From Costus lasius (Eukaryota; Streptophyta; Magnoliopsida; Zingiberales; Costaceae), in contig CM050449.1 in assembly GCA_027563935.2 (NCBI GenBank), forward strand, positions 70,584,556-70,648,555: a stretch of DNA of 64,000 nucleotides, read 5' to 3'. Positions 24,046-36,397 of the stretch are shown here, piece after piece. Below the pieces are notes generated by a model, which did not search any database, was not told the DNA's origin, and worked only from the letters and a program-made list of their open reading frames with translations. The position numbers and the translations under genes are program-made. Numbering within the stretch: the first letter of the stretch is position 1; the number at the start of each line of letters is the position of its first letter.

Positions 24046-27000
24046 ATGAGCTTCAATGTGCGATCCCTACTGGAAAGGGAGAAGTTTGCTGGGCCAAACT
24101 TCTCTGACTGGTTTGGACACCTTAAGATCGTTCTTAAGGCAGAGAGGAAACTGTATGTCCTCGAGACGGCGATACCGCCGCAGCCCGCTCCGAACGCCGC
24201 AAGGGCGGTTCGGGAAGCCTATGAAAAGCACGTCAATGATAGCATTGATGTCGCTTGCCTGATGCTAGCGTCTATGACGCCACCGCTGCAGCGTCAGCAT
24301 GAGGATATGTCGGCTATAGAGATTATAGCGAATCTCAAGATGCTGTATGCTGCACAGGCGAGGACTGAGCGCTATAATCTGACGAAGCTCTTCTTTCAGA
24401 GCAAACTGGCTGATGGGAGCCCAGTGGGAGCTCACGTGCTCAAGATGATTGGGCACAAGGAGGCTCTAGAGAAACTGGGGCATACCATCAACCAGGAGCT
24501 TGCTGTGGATATTATTCTGCAGTCTCTCCCGCCCTCTTTCGATGCGTTCATCATTAATTTTAATATGAACAAAATCGATTGTACGCCGGCAGAGCTGCTG
24601 AATATGCTCTTGACCACTGAGGAAACTCTGAAGGGAAAGCCTTCAACCTCTGTCTTAATGGTTCCTTCTAGGAACAAGAAGAAGGGGAAGAAGGGCAAGG
24701 CCCCTGTCAAGAATTACAGCAAGGCTCTGAAACAGAAGGTGAAGCGGTCGAAGGACAACAGGTGTTTCCACTGTGGCCAGCTGGGTCACTGGAAAAAGGA
24801 CTGTAAAGCGCTCCAAGGAGATAAGAGGGGAAGCGTTGCTTCTGGCTCAGGTATATTCGTGACGGAAGTCATGGTTTCATCTTCTTCTATTTCATGGGTG
24901 TTGGACACTGCATGTGGAGTTCACATTTGTTCAAATGTACAGGAACTCAAGAGAAGAAGGCAGGTGGGACAGCATGAGGTAGACCTACGAGTCGGAAACG
25001 GGGCACGGGTTGCTGCTGTTGCTGTAGGAGACTATTTCATTACTTTACCATCTGGCATTGTATTAGAATTAAACAATTGTTATTTTGTACCCAGTATTAC
25101 CAAGAATATTATCTCTATTCCTGCTCTTGTCAGGAAAGGATTTGCCTTTGAATGCAAGATTTCAAAGTGTATTTTGACTTATGATAATATTGTGTATGCA
25201 ACTGGTTCAATTAACAATGGGTTATTCATGTTGGACATGGAACATTCTATACAAAACATTGACAACAAGAAAGCCAAGTATGCTGATGACAGCACCTTGT
25301 TATGGCACAGTCGTTTAGGCCATATAAACGAGAAGCGCATTAAGCGGTTGCATGATCATGGACTGCTGGGATCATTCTCCTATGAGGAGATTGATACATG
25401 CAAAGCTTGTTTAATGGGTAAAATGACGAAGTCACCTTTTCCTAATAAAGGTCAAAGGGCTTCAGGTTTACTTGACCTTATACACAGTGATGTGTGTGGG
25501 CCGTTCAGTAAACATGCCAGAGGTGGCTATCAGTACTTCGTTACCTTTACTGATGATTTCAGTAGGTATGGTTATGTCTTTTTAATGAGACATAAGAGTG
25601 AATCTTTTGACAAGTTCAAAGAGTTCCAAAATGAAGTACAAAATCAGTTAGGCCGAAATATCAAGGCACTTCATTCTGATCGAGGTGGTGAATACCTAAG
25701 TCGAGAGTTTACTGACTATCTGAAAGAGTGTGGGATTATCTCACAGCTCACTCCACCAGGAACACCGCAATGGAATGGTGTGTCCGAGAGGAGAAATAGA
25801 ACGTTACTTGATATGGTTCGTTCTATGATGAGTCAGGCCACTCTTCCATACTCCTTTTGGGGTTTTGCACTGGAGACAGCTGCAAAGGTACTAAACCGAG
25901 TGCCATCCAAGGCAGTTTCAAAGACGCCATATGAGTTATGGTATGGGAAACAGCCTAGCTTGACATTTATTAGGATCTGGGGTTGCGAGGCTTATGTCAA
26001 AAAGCTCGCCTCTGGGAAACTAGAGAGCAGATCTGATAAATGCATCTTTGTCGGTTACCCTAAGGAAACTAAGGGTTATTATTTCTACGATCCCAAAGAG
26101 AACAAGGTTTTTGTTGCTCGGACGGCCATATTTCTTGAGAAGGAATTTCTTCTGCAAGAGGCCAATGGGAGAGAAATAAAACTGGATGAGAATCCAGAGG
26201 AAGGACAAAGTGCTCAAGCACAGTTGGATGAGCCTGAGCCGGTAGATCAGGTTATTGAACAACCTGAGGCTCAGATATCACGGGAACCGCGAAGATCGGG
26301 AAGGATCCGTCGTCAGCCTGAGCGCTATGACGGAGTCTACATCATTGATAATGATGAACCCCTCACTTATGCGGATGCGGTCAGTGGACCGGAGTCAGCT
26401 AGATGGCTTGAAGCTATGCGAGCCGAGATGGACTCCATGTCAGATAACCAAGTCTGGGATTTGGTTGATCCGCCTTCGGGAGTAATCCCTATAGGCTGTA
26501 AATGGATCTTCAAGAAGAAGATTGACATGGATGGTAACGTGGTTACCTATAAAGGCAGGCTAGTTGCGAAAGGTTTCAAACAAATCTACGGGATAGATTA
26601 TGATGAAACTTTCTCACCTGTAGCTATGTTTAAGTCTATTCGGATTCTTTTCGCGATAGCAGCATATTACGATTATGAGATCTGGCAGATGGATGTGAAA
26701 ACAGCTTTCCTTAATGGAAATCTGGATGAGGATGTGTATATGACACAACCTGAAGGTTTCACTAATCCATCAGATCGTCATAAAATATGCAAGTTAAAGA
26801 AGTCCATTTATGGACTTAAACAAGCATCTAGGAGCTGGAATATTCGTTTTGATGAATCAATCTCTGAGTTTGGTTTCATCAAGAACGAAGATGACCCGTG
26901 TGTGTATAAGAGGTTTAGTGGGAGCGTGATTACATTCCTAATCCTCTACGTCGATGACATCTTGATCATTGGAAATGATATTCCTGAACTGCATGCTGTT

Positions 27001-27930
27001 AAAGCATGGTTAGGAAAATGTTTCCAGATGAAAGATTTAGGAGAAGCAGCCTATGTATTAGGTGTGAAGATCTACAGAGATAGATCTAAGAGGCTTCTCG
27101 GGCTGTGCCAGAGTACTTACATCGATAAGGTCCTGGAGAGATTCCATTTAGAGAATTCTAAACGTGGATATCTTCCAGTCAGACATGGTCTGAATCTTTC
27201 GAAGAGTCAGTGTCCACAAACACAGACTGAGAAAGATGAAATGGACAATACGCCTTATGCTTCGGCTATTGGGTCCATTATGTATGCGATGTTGTGTACT
27301 CGCCCAGACGTCGCTTACGGGTTAAGCGTGACCAGTCGATTCCAAAGTAATCCAGGTTTGGCGCACTGGATTGCAGTCAAGAACATCTTAAAATATCTGC
27401 GGAGGACCAAAGATATGTTCTTGATATATGGTGGTCAGGAAGAACTCAGTATAGAGGGATATACTGACGCTTCGTTCCAGTCGGACCAGGATGATTTCCG
27501 ATCGCAATCAGGCTATGTTTTTAGCTTGAATGGTGGAGCAGTGGTGTGGAAGAGTTTCAAACAGTCAACTGTTGCTGATTCCACAACAGAAGCCGAGTAT
27601 GTTGCAGCCTCGGAAGCATCCAAGGAGGCAGTCTGGATTCGTAAGTTCGTGAGAGAACTTGGTGTCGTTCCTTCGAGTGCCGATCCTTTGGTTATCTTCT
27701 GTGATAACACTGGAGCAATCGCACAGGCAAAGGAACCACGGTCGCACCAGAAGTCCAAGCACATACAGAGACGGTTTCACTTGATCCGGGAGATCATTGA
27801 TCGAGGCGAGATCAAAATATGCAAGGTTCATACAGATGACAATCTGGCAGACCCGCTTACCAAGCCTCTGGCGCAGCAGAAGCATGAGAAGCACTGTAAT
27901 AATATGGGTTTGAGATTTCTCAACCATTAG
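24046..27930 (+). CDS. A2 gag-pol polyprotein, intact
   Basis: A single 1294-codon frame. Gag occupies about residues 1-235, with a CCHC zinc knuckle from Cys240 (CFHCGQLGHWKKDC). The protease site is WVLDTACGVHIC around Asp287, a DTA form rather than DTG/DSG. Integrase has an HHCC region from His421 and catalytic residues Asp482 (HSDVCGP), Asp545 (HSDRGGEY) and Glu581 (GVSERRNRT). RT has YVDDILI at about 968, and RNase H starts with Asp1141 (YTDASFQ) and includes TEAEYVAASEA. This domain order (protease, integrase, RT, RNase H) defines Ty1/copia. The ATG lies just after a leader and the stop is 20 bp before the polypurine tract. No disabling change is visible except possibly the DTA motif, which may be normal for the lineage. 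Confidence 0.96.
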   Translation: MSFNVRSLLEREKFAGPNFSDWFGHLKIVLKAERKLYVLETAIPPQPAPNAARAVREAYEKHVNDSIDVACLMLASMTPPLQRQHEDMSAIEIIANLKMLYAAQARTERYNLTKLFFQSKLADGSPVGAHVLKMIGHKEALEKLGHTINQELAVDIILQSLPPSFDAFIINFNMNKIDCTPAELLNMLLTTEETLKGKPSTSVLMVPSRNKKKGKKGKAPVKNYSKALKQKVKRSKDNRCFHCGQLGHWKKDCKALQGDKRGSVASGSGIFVTEVMVSSSSISWVLDTACGVHICSNVQELKRRRQVGQHEVDLRVGNGARVAAVAVGDYFITLPSGIVLELNNCYFVPSITKNIISIPALVRKGFAFECKISKCILTYDNIVYATGSINNGLFMLDMEHSIQNIDNKKAKYADDSTLLWHSRLGHINEKRIKRLHDHGLLGSFSYEEIDTCKACLMGKMTKSPFPNKGQRASGLLDLIHSDVCGPFSKHARGGYQYFVTFTDDFSRYGYVFLMRHKSESFDKFKEFQNEVQNQLGRNIKALHSDRGGEYLSREFTDYLKECGIISQLTPPGTPQWNGVSERRNRTLLDMVRSMMSQATLPYSFWGFALETAAKVLNRVPSKAVSKTPYELWYGKQPSLTFIRIWGCEAYVKKLASGKLESRSDKCIFVGYPKETKGYYFYDPKENKVFVARTAIFLEKEFLLQEANGREIKLDENPEEGQSAQAQLDEPEPVDQVIEQPEAQISREPRRSGRIRRQPERYDGVYIIDNDEPLTYADAVSGPESARWLEAMRAEMDSMSDNQVWDLVDPPSGVIPIGCKWIFKKKIDMDGNVVTYKGRLVAKGFKQIYGIDYDETFSPVAMFKSIRILFAIAAYYDYEIWQMDVKTAFLNGNLDEDVYMTQPEGFTNPSDRHKICKLKKSIYGLKQASRSWNIRFDESISEFGFIKNEDDPCVYKRFSGSVITFLILYVDDILIIGNDIPELHAVKAWLGKCFQMKDLGEAAYVLGVKIYRDRSKRLLGLCQSTYIDKVLERFHLENSKRGYLPVRHGLNLSKSQCPQTQTEKDEMDNTPYASAIGSIMYAMLCTRPDVAYGLSVTSRFQSNPGLAHWIAVKNILKYLRRTKDMFLIYGGQEELSIEGYTDASFQSDQDDFRSQSGYVFSLNGGAVVWKSFKQSTVADSTTEAEYVAASEASKEAVWIRKFVRELGVVPSSADPLVIFCDNTGAIAQAKEPRSHQKSKHIQRRFHLIREIIDRGEIKICKVHTDDNLADPLTKPLAQQKHEKHCNNMGLRFLNH

Positions 27931-27936
27931 ATTAAG

Positions 27937-27950
27937 TGCAAGTGGGAGAT
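27937..27950 (+). promoter_or_regulatory. A2 polypurine tract
   Basis: TGCAAGTGGGAGAT directly precedes the 3' LTR at 27951. Confidence 0.88.
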
Positions 27951-29598
27951 TGTTGGGGTATGCCCTTAAGGCTAATGTTTGAGGCCTTTGGGATTGTAAT
28001 AGTATCATGTAATAAACTGTTGTGTTTATAAAGGCATGGTTATTATTCAGGTTGTTACCTTGTCTGCTATAATAAGTGTACTTCTGAATAATGTCTCAAA
28101 GCTGTTCAGCTGGGCTGACATGCTCTTTGTCCTTAGTCGAGATATCTTGGTGAACATGAGACAACCTTGATATGATTGAGACTAATATGTGTGCTAATCT
28201 TATAGGATGCTTCGAGCATGGAATAAGATGTAGACTCATGGGTACATTGGATGTACTGGACAGACCCTACTGGGATATTCCATTGCTTGTCACAATGTGA
28301 ATTATCCTTATAAGCAGCAAGTGGCACATGTCCTTTGACTTGAGATCACTTGTGTTTCTAAATGATGATTGTCATTGTTTTGAGGTAGTTCAATATCATT
28401 TGAAACATAATGATTATAGACTATCTTGGATGGTGAGCTTGAGTCAGGTTAGGGCTCTTGTGATAGACATAGGATTGCCGTCTCCTTGTTTAAGGAGTGT
28501 GATGTTCTAAAGGGCCCCCCTATATGAGATGATTGAGATAGTGTATGGCCATACCCAGATGACTATGTTCATCTGATCTAATCATGCTCATCATATTGGA
28601 GTTACAAGCTTGACCCGCTTGTCCAATAAGAACATCCAGTGGCAAAGGACACATGTATGCCAAGTGAGTTGATTCACACTTGTGCTGTGGTTTGGGTGGA
28701 GTCTTGGAAGACTCTTTCCTTTATATCGGGAGACAGTGATGTGTTGCTAGATACCCCTCACTGATCGTGATAACGTAAGTTATCGTTACCGACATTTAGA
28801 GGAAACCCTCAGGGTCGCACAATTTGATGATATGGCTTACTTAAGTCAGATCGTGTGGACTGAACTGTTTAGACTCAGTTTAAACGAGTTCAGACTCTGA
28901 TTGTAAGTGAGATCTAGTCTGATCATGTTTGATTGATTGGGGCTTGAGATCGGTAAGCTTCGATCGAGAGTTTGGATGCTAGATCATAGAGATCAAGAGC
29001 ATCAAGAGATGAACGGTTAGATCTTGAACCATTTGGTTCAAAGAGATCTAGACCATGGCTTGGGCTGGTTTAATGAACCGAATTGGGTTGAACCTAATTG
29101 ACTTGAACCGGTTCACATGGGTGAACGTATGGTTCAAGGTGTAAAGGCTTGTTGGGCGGTTTTTCCTTCAAGTGAGCGCATGGCTTGAAAACCTTCCATT
29201 TATGGAAGTGTAACGCCATGACTTGATTGGAGAAGGCTTAACGCAAATCGGTTTTACTGAATTGTCATCTTCGTTGGACAAAAGAGGATTCTTCGAGACG
29301 GTAGCTCTCGGCCAAGCGCATCTCAACACACGACAAGGACATTGGGATCTCTTGCTAGCACAAGGAAGATCCTAAAGGGTAGCCACCCCTCATCTTGTGT
29401 GTGAACTTGAAGAGGAGACCTACTTTGATCTCTTGCTTCCAAGCCGCCACCCTCTTCATGGCTTTGGTATGAGTTCTCATAACTTCAAGTTGATCATATA
29501 GTTATCATATTCGATCTTGTTTAGAAACCCTTTTCGCCATGCTTGTTAGAATCGCAAGTTTAGGGTTTCTCCCCCCCTTTGAACTAGGGGTTCCTTCA
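27951..29598 (+). repeat. A2 3' LTR (or internal LTR of a truncated tandem)
   Basis: 1648 bp, the same length and ends as the 5' LTR. It is followed not by flanking DNA but by the primer site and leader of a second unit. Confidence 0.94.
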
Positions 29599-30340
29599 AT
29601 TGGTATCAGAGCTGGTTCTTGATATGATCTATATGATTGCTTCAAGTCCTTGTGATCCATACATGTTGCGCTTACTTTTACTTGATGTATGCTTTGTTTA
29701 CATGTAGTTGCGCTTGTATCATGCTTACATGAAGTTGCGCTTGTATCATGCTTACATCAATTTGCGCTTGTATCATGGTTAGATGAAGTATGCGCTCCCC
29801 CTTGAAGGGGACCCCCCTAAAGTTTGCGCTCCCCCTTGAAGGGGACCCCCTTAGATCTAAGGGTTATCAACTTGCAAGCATGTTGTTTGTTTGTTTGTTT
29901 GCGCATGTTCTAGAAGTTTTCCAAAACTTATATCTTGCGCGCATGATTAGATCTAAGGTGCCACTATATTAAATCCTTAGATGGGTTGATAGGGTTGAAA
30001 GCATCTTCTAGGTTAGATCCAACTAGTCTGATCAGACCATCTGACAGCCTAGATGGGTTGACCTGATAGCACCTGTGCGCAAGCACAAGGTGGCTATGGG
30101 TTGACTGCATCTAGGGCGTGTAGCGAGGTCTGGTTGAGACACTATTGAACACACATGAGTTAGGCCCGGGGTCACACCCGCTTGCCAAAACTCATGAGGG
30201 TGGTTCAGCCCTTGGCGCATGCATGGTTGACCATTAGGTCAACACGGGTCAGTTAGGACTCGGTGCATGCAAGGGCAAAGGATCTAACTAGATGGATGAG
30301 TGGATCCCCATCAATGGACCATTGTAAGGTTATAGGGCTC
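29599..30340 (+). repeat. Second copy of the A2 leader, truncated
   Basis: Repeats 22156-22898 almost perfectly, including TGGTATCAGAGC at 29601-29612 and the short tandem units, then stops at 30340. It shows that a second element body once followed the LTR (a tandem), or that recombination with another copy occurred. Confidence 0.9.
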
Positions 30341-30383
30341 AAAGGATCTGACTAGATGGATGAGTGGATCCCCATCAATGGAC
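30341..30383 (+). repeat. 43 bp duplicated filler at the A2/A1 junction
   Basis: Repeats 30276-30318 with one mismatch seen, 65 bp downstream of the original, and sits exactly between the plus-strand A2 leader and the minus-strand A1 leader. Confidence 0.8.
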
Positions 30384-31407
30384 CTAAGTAAGACCTTAAA
30401 TCAACTTAAGTCTTCACTTGCTCTTCTTGGGTCTTTTGCATCTCATCTGGTCCAACCCAGGGCCCTAGCGCTCAATGCAGCTCAGGTGCGCCCACCAGCT
30501 GAATGCTCCTCTGCGATGTGTGCTTTTGTGCTCTTGTCTAATTAAAATACATTTTAATCTATCTAGACAAGCTTGACTAGCAGGTCAATTATACAATAAA
30601 TTAATTAAAAATGTGATTCGCAGATCACAAAAATAATAATTTACCAGGCTCGCAGGCCCCAGCACAGCACACATTAAAAGGGCAACCCACATAAGATTAA
30701 ATAAACAAGCATCATGGCATCATTCAATCAACATGTGATCCATTGCAAAGAAAATAAAATTTTGAAAACCCATTGGCATCAATTTAATTTTCTTATGTGC
30801 CCTACAACCTTACAACGGTCCATTGATAGGGATCCACTCATCAATCTAGTCAGATCCACTGCCCTTGCATGCACCAAGTCCTAACTGACTCGAGTTGACC
30901 TAATGGTCAACCATGCATGCGCCAAGGGCTGAACAACCCTCATGAGTTCTGGCAAGCGGGTGTGACCCCGGGCCTAACTCATGTGTGTTCACTAGTCGTC
31001 TCAACCAGACCTCGCTACACGCCTTTGATGCAGTCAACCTATAGCCACCTCGTGCTTGCGCACAGGTGCTATCTGGTCAACCCATCTAGGCTGTCAGATG
31101 GTCTGATCAGACTAATTTGATCTATACTAGATGATGCTTTCAACCCCATCAACCCGTCTAAGGGTTTACAATAGGCGCATCTTAGATCTAATCATAGGCG
31201 CGCAAGTTAAGTTTTGATAAACAACATGAACCAAGCGCCAACAACAAGTCATGCGAAAGCATAAACAAACAACATGCGCCACCAACAAGGTATACATCTT
31301 ATTTTCGCATGAAGAAACTATTAGATCTAAACACTTGCGCAAGCATGGATCACAAGAGCAAACATAGCAATCATATTAGCATGCATAAAGCCTGCTCTGA
31401 TACCAAT
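30384..31407 (-). other. A1 5' leader remnant with primer site
   Basis: Reverse-oriented leader related to 22156-23306 of A2. The tRNA-Met primer site reads on the minus strand at 31405-31394. It stops at the junction near 30384, before gag. Confidence 0.85.
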
Positions 31408-32489
31408 TGAAGAAACCCCTTTCAAGAAGGGGGGCGAAACCCTAAGTAGGCGCATATCATGTATTGCGCAAGGAAGCATAGGGTTTGTTGGGATCTTTTG
31501 CATGCCATATGATCAACATCATAACTTGTATAGATAAGAAGTAATTCATACCATAGCCATGAGTGGATGGCGACTTGGAAGTAAAGATCGAAGGGGATCT
31601 TCTCCAAAGAAGACACACACCAAAGTGATGAAGACTTCCTTCTTGCGCACCTCTTGTGCTAGCAAAAGTGCCAAGTTGTCCTTGTGTGGAGAAGATGAGA
31701 TCTTTGCTAGGGCGATGAAGCTCTCCCACTTGCTTGCGTGAACTCCAATCTACACGAGAGTGGATCGGCCACACAAAAATCAGAACCGAAATGCGTTTTG
31801 GCGTTTACAAGGTAAGTGGCGTTACATGACTTCCAATTATGGAAAGTCATGAAGCCATGCGCCTAAATCCATGCAAACCGCCCAAAAACGCTTTCATCAT
31901 GAACCATGCGTTCACACATGTGTGAACCGGTTCAATCCAACGGTTCAATGCGTTTGGTACAAAGACCAAACCAAACCAGCCCAAGCCATGGTCTAGATCT
32001 CTCTGAACCAAATGGTTCAAGATCTAACCGTTCATCTCTTGATGCCTTTGATCTCACCGATCTAGCATCACTACTCTCGATCGAAGCTTACCGATCTCAA
32101 GCCCTAATCAATCAAACATGACCAGACCCGATCTCACTTACAATCAGAGTTCAAACTCCTTTAAACTGAATCAAAACAATTCAGTCCACACGATCTGACT
32201 CAAGAAAGCCATATCACCAAATTGTGTGACCCTGAGGGTTTCCTTTAAATGTCGGTAACGATAACTTACGTTATCACGACCAGTGAGGGGTATCTAGCAA
32301 CACATCACTGTCTCCCGACATAAAGGAAAAAGTCTTCCAAGACTACACCCAAACCACAGCACAAGTGTGAATCAACTTCACAAGGCATGCATGTTTCCTT
32401 TGCCACTGGATGTTCTTATTGGACAAGCGTGTCAAGCCTGTAGCTCCAATATGATGAGCATGATTAGATCAGATGAACATAGTCACCTG
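31408..32489 (-). repeat. A1 5' LTR, first part
   Basis: Matches 16260-17340 of the A1 3' LTR. It is interrupted by element B at 32490 and resumes at 41323. Confidence 0.92.
32485..32489. repeat. Target-site duplication of element B, left copy
   Basis: ACCTG before the B LTR recurs at 41318-41322. The intact target reads AGTCACCTGGGTATGG in the other A1 LTR near 17335. Confidence 0.93.
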
Positions 32490-34889
32490 TGTTGGTGTAT
32501 ATGCCCTACAGACCAATGTATGGACATGGTCAGGCATTGCTTGAATGTACTTTGATAGAATTAATGAAATTGATATAATCAATAAAGGCATGGTCGTTAT
32601 TATGTAGATTGCTTTACCTGCGTTGATGTATTGAATTGCATATATAATGTCCCAGGAGTTTGGATTGGATCCATTCTCACAAGCTATCCCCAGTCAAAGT
32701 ACCTTAGCAGATATGGGACAGCTTTGGTACATGTGAGACTGGTGTATGGGCTGGTTAGGTGCAGGGCACAGTAACGCAGACATACAGGTGCATTGGATGC
32801 ACTGGAGTGATCCACCGTGAGGATTGACTTGTCTAGTCAACGAGTCAATCTCACATGCAAGAGGTTTGCATTGATCCTTAGACTTGAGGTATTCATGTCT
32901 AGATTTGATGATGGGTTTGCTTTGATACAGTCTTACGTCTCTCCGTAATTGGGGGACTAAAACGACTGTCATTGGGCATGTCATAAGTCATATAGAGACA
33001 TGGATGACCAATAGTAGGATTTGCCCCTTCCTTCAGAGGAAGCATGATATCCACTCGGGGCGCCCCACCTTATTGGTGCATGACAGGAGAGTGTGGCCAC
33101 ACTTGTTGAGTCATGACCAATGCATTGGATAATAAACTTGAGACTAATCCAATGGCAGGATATCAGTTTAGGCAAAGGGATCTGTAATGCAATGGGAATC
33201 CTCGTTGCTTGATAGGAGTTGTTGCCATAATGACTTAAGTCCTATGACATGGGTAGTAGTGATGTGTTGATAGATACCCCTCACTACTTATGATGTTTAC
33301 ATCATTGCCATCGTCATATGGATCCTACGGGGTCACACGCAATAGACTCTTGACGTTGCTTTAATCAGAAGCCTTTGGATCAAGTTATTGGATAACTTGG
33401 ATCCATTTGGAAGATTTCATCAGCGCCAATGGGCCTGATGAGTTGGAAGAAAGTTATTGGAGCCAAACTTCATTTTTGGCAGGTTGACCCGAAATTGACC
33501 TAGATTGGTCACATTTGGATTAGGGTTGCATTGGATTGGATCCAATGGCTTAATCAACTCATGCCATGAAGTTTGGGCTAGCCCATTATCCAATGAGGCC
33601 CAATAATTAGTTATCATGAAGAAGTATAAGCAAATAAGGGTATAATGGGGAAGAATTATACCCCATTGGCGCCAAGGGCATAATGGGGTGAAGTGGGCGC
33701 ATGTTGCTTCATAAGGAAGCATTAGGCGCCTCCCCCTTTGCTCCTTGGATGGAATACTTGCCTCTAAGGCAAGTCTTGGGGCTGATATGGCTTGAGAACT
33801 TTTATGGGAAGTTCTTGGGCGCATATGGATAGTAGGGTGAGGAATATGGTAATGTCTTGGAGACTTACCTTACCTCAAACCCTAATTTCTCCCAAGAAAC
33901 CACCCTAGCTGAATTCTTCATGGATGTTGCACCTAGCCCTTCTCCTTGGATGGAATGCATGCCTCTAAGGCATGTCTTGGGCTGATATGGCCATAGGGCA
34001 AATTATGATAGGTTGAATGAGGTTTATGGTAAAGTCTTGGAGACTTTCCTTACCTCAAGACTCCTTTATCCTAGCCGCCCACTTGGCATGATCCTAGCCA
34101 TTGCCCTTGCCGCCTCTTGTCCTATTAATAGGACCCTTGCCGCCCCCTCTTGGTGGTTGGTTCGATTCCTTGGAGGTGTGAACAAACATAGAGAGGTGTG
34201 AGCTAGGGCAAAGGGCGACAACATCAAGGTGGCGCAACCTTCCTCCTCTTTGTAGCCGCAAGCCTTCTTCTCCTTCTTCTCCTCTTGGCGCAACTTGGAG
34301 AAGGGCTTGGTGGCGACATCTCTTGGAGAGAATTGGAAGTTTAAGGTGGCGACAACTTGAGGGCTTGGAGCTCTCCTTCTTCCATCAAAGGCGCAAGCAA
34401 GTTCTTCTTGTTCTTCTTCTCATCTTCTTGGCGCAAGGATTCTTTGAGCTTGGTGGCGTCTTCTTGCCACAAGCCCTCATCGTCCCTTGGCCATAGGCGC
34501 ACCTTGGAGGTGGCGCAAGCAAAGAAGAATAAGGAAGTACTTGGCGCATCATCTTCCTCCTCATCTCTTCTTGGCGCTTCTACCTTGGAGGTGGTGCAAG
34601 ATTTGAAGAGAGTGACAAAGGCTTGATTCTCTTCCCGAGGCTAGCACCAAGCGTGGAAGGGAGCAACGATCAAGGAGTCGACGCGTGGATACTTGTAGAG
34701 GACGAACACTTGGGCGTCTTCAACTTGGCACCTTCATCCTAACAAGCAATAAAGGTACTAACCCTAACACATCCTTGTGTTCTCTCCCTCGCATGGATCC
34801 TTGGGACTGGAATGTGTTTCGGGTGTAATGCTTCTTCCGCTGCGTCCTGGGACTGCAAAATTTTAAATTACACCCGGCATTCCCCAACA
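32490..34889 (+). repeat. B 5' LTR
   Basis: 2400 bp, TGTTGGTGTATATGCC to CATTCCCCAACA. The right part (about 34180-34620) repeats the words TTGGCGCAAG and CTTCTTC many times and yields meaningless open frames. Confidence 0.94.
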
Positions 34890-36397
34890 GTGGTATCAGA
34901 GCTACTTGCGAGAAACACAAGGTGTACGTTTGCTTGTGTGAAAAATTTTTGGAAAATTTTTCTTTCATCCATGCGCGATTCACCTAGAAGGCGCTTTCAT
35001 CCAAACTTCGTTTATCAATTTTATGGCCGAAATTTGGATTGTGTTTATGATGGATTTAAGACTAAAGGTGCACGTAGTTTTGTCAAGTAGGACGGGCATT
35101 GTGTCTTCGGACTGGCCGGGTCTCTTGATCTGACAAAATTGCCAGCCGATAGGGTCCATGAAATCATCATGAAACTTGATCCCAATTTTAGCATAAATTC
35201 GATTGAGAGAGTGCTTTGGATGGAGTTGGCGCATAAGGGGATAAAATTTGATTATTCCGGTTTTTCAAATTTTATATATGCGCCACTTGTCTCTTCCTTG
35301 GGTTAATATGGTCATAGCGGGTGCCCTCCTGTGTTGTGATGTGGAAGCATGTATCCACCTGTGATGAATGCTTGTAAAATCTTTCTGCCACCTGCGTGTG
35401 GTTCTCCCCCTTCTTGATGTAAAATTTTCATCTTTCCTTAGAATAGATGTAGAACTGTTTACATAAGATAGGTTAAGGTTCATCAAAGACAACAAGGTGT
35501 CTTCTTCAACCGATTTCAGAGTGGCGCCAGCTTTGGAAGCGTGGTGATGGATTTGCGGCTGAAGGAAGGACACTAGCTTTCGGCTTCTGGCATGGGCTGA
35601 TTTGCTTCTGGGACTCGCAACCCTTGGATGCACGATAACATGTCACATGGCTCGTGACAAGTTATATGTATGAAAAGGGCTATGACCATATCGACCAAAC
35701 TAGCATGCCTGTGATGGTTTATTATTTTGTCCATAGCATGCCTGTGATGTTTTTCCTTTGCTGCCATAACCATAGGAAAACTGCATGCTAGAAAAGAATA
35801 AAAACATGCAAAAACTCTCAATACAATATCAAGTCGATAGCCTTCTAACGCGTAGCCCTCATCAAACTATCGATCCGTGGTGTTGTGAACTGTTTCCCAC
35901 CCTCGTGGGACACACCCACTTATCTTTAGAAGGTGTGTGGTGACAATGATTTCCCCAGTCCAGTTTTAACCTGGGCGTGCCTTCGCAAGGAAATTCGTTG
36001 GCCCTGGGCATAACGGTTAGGACCAGACTTGACTAGTTTTTCATATGTCACGGACATGATGAATCACTAGAGGCAGCTGTTGAGAGGATAGGGTTCTGTG
36101 TTGTATCCAGCCCTCGCTGGACACAGGGCGCCTAGTCTGTCTTAACTAAGAGGAATTGTGCGCGGCACAATTGGCTGGCATGCCTACCTAAGGAAGCATG
36201 GGACTCTCTATGCATCTCAACTCACCCTCGTGAGTCGCGGAGACCTCGTGTGAAATTAGGATCCTACTCATGTATTTCCAAGTTGAGTTTTGAGAGTTAT
36301 CAACTTGTTAAGGAAATAGTGGGAGTATAGCATTTAATTTAAAGTCCTTGTTAAATGCTTTATCATAGTACTTATTTTGCTTGTTTGCTTATTGTAG
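34890..36397 (+). other. B 5' leader with tRNA-Met primer site
   Basis: TGGTATCAGAGC at 34891-34902 follows the LTR by one base. The rest is untranslated leader. The part near 35830-36260 resembles the A2 leader at 23450-23880 in arrangement (GCGTAGCCCTC / GCGAAACCTCG, then a CCCACTYATCTTTAGA-like string). I see no gene in it. Confidence 0.8.

Larger units (their letters stand above)
20508..30340 (+). mobile_element. Ty1/copia element A2, apparently intact, with an extra 5' leader at its 3' end
   Basis: Order: LTR (20508-22155), Met primer site, leader, intact gag-pol (24046-27930), polypurine tract, LTR (27951-29598), and then a second copy of the first roughly 740 bp of leader, including another primer site, ending abruptly at 30340. 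Both LTRs are 1648 bp and I noticed only about five mismatches. The left flank TCAAT has no partner on the right because the right end is rearranged. It is the youngest and best-preserved element in the window. Confidence 0.93.

Noticed and set aside
34180..34626. Ser-rich frames in the B LTR
   Set aside because: They arise from repeated CTTCTT and TTGGCGCAAG words and lie within an LTR. There is no start context or domain.
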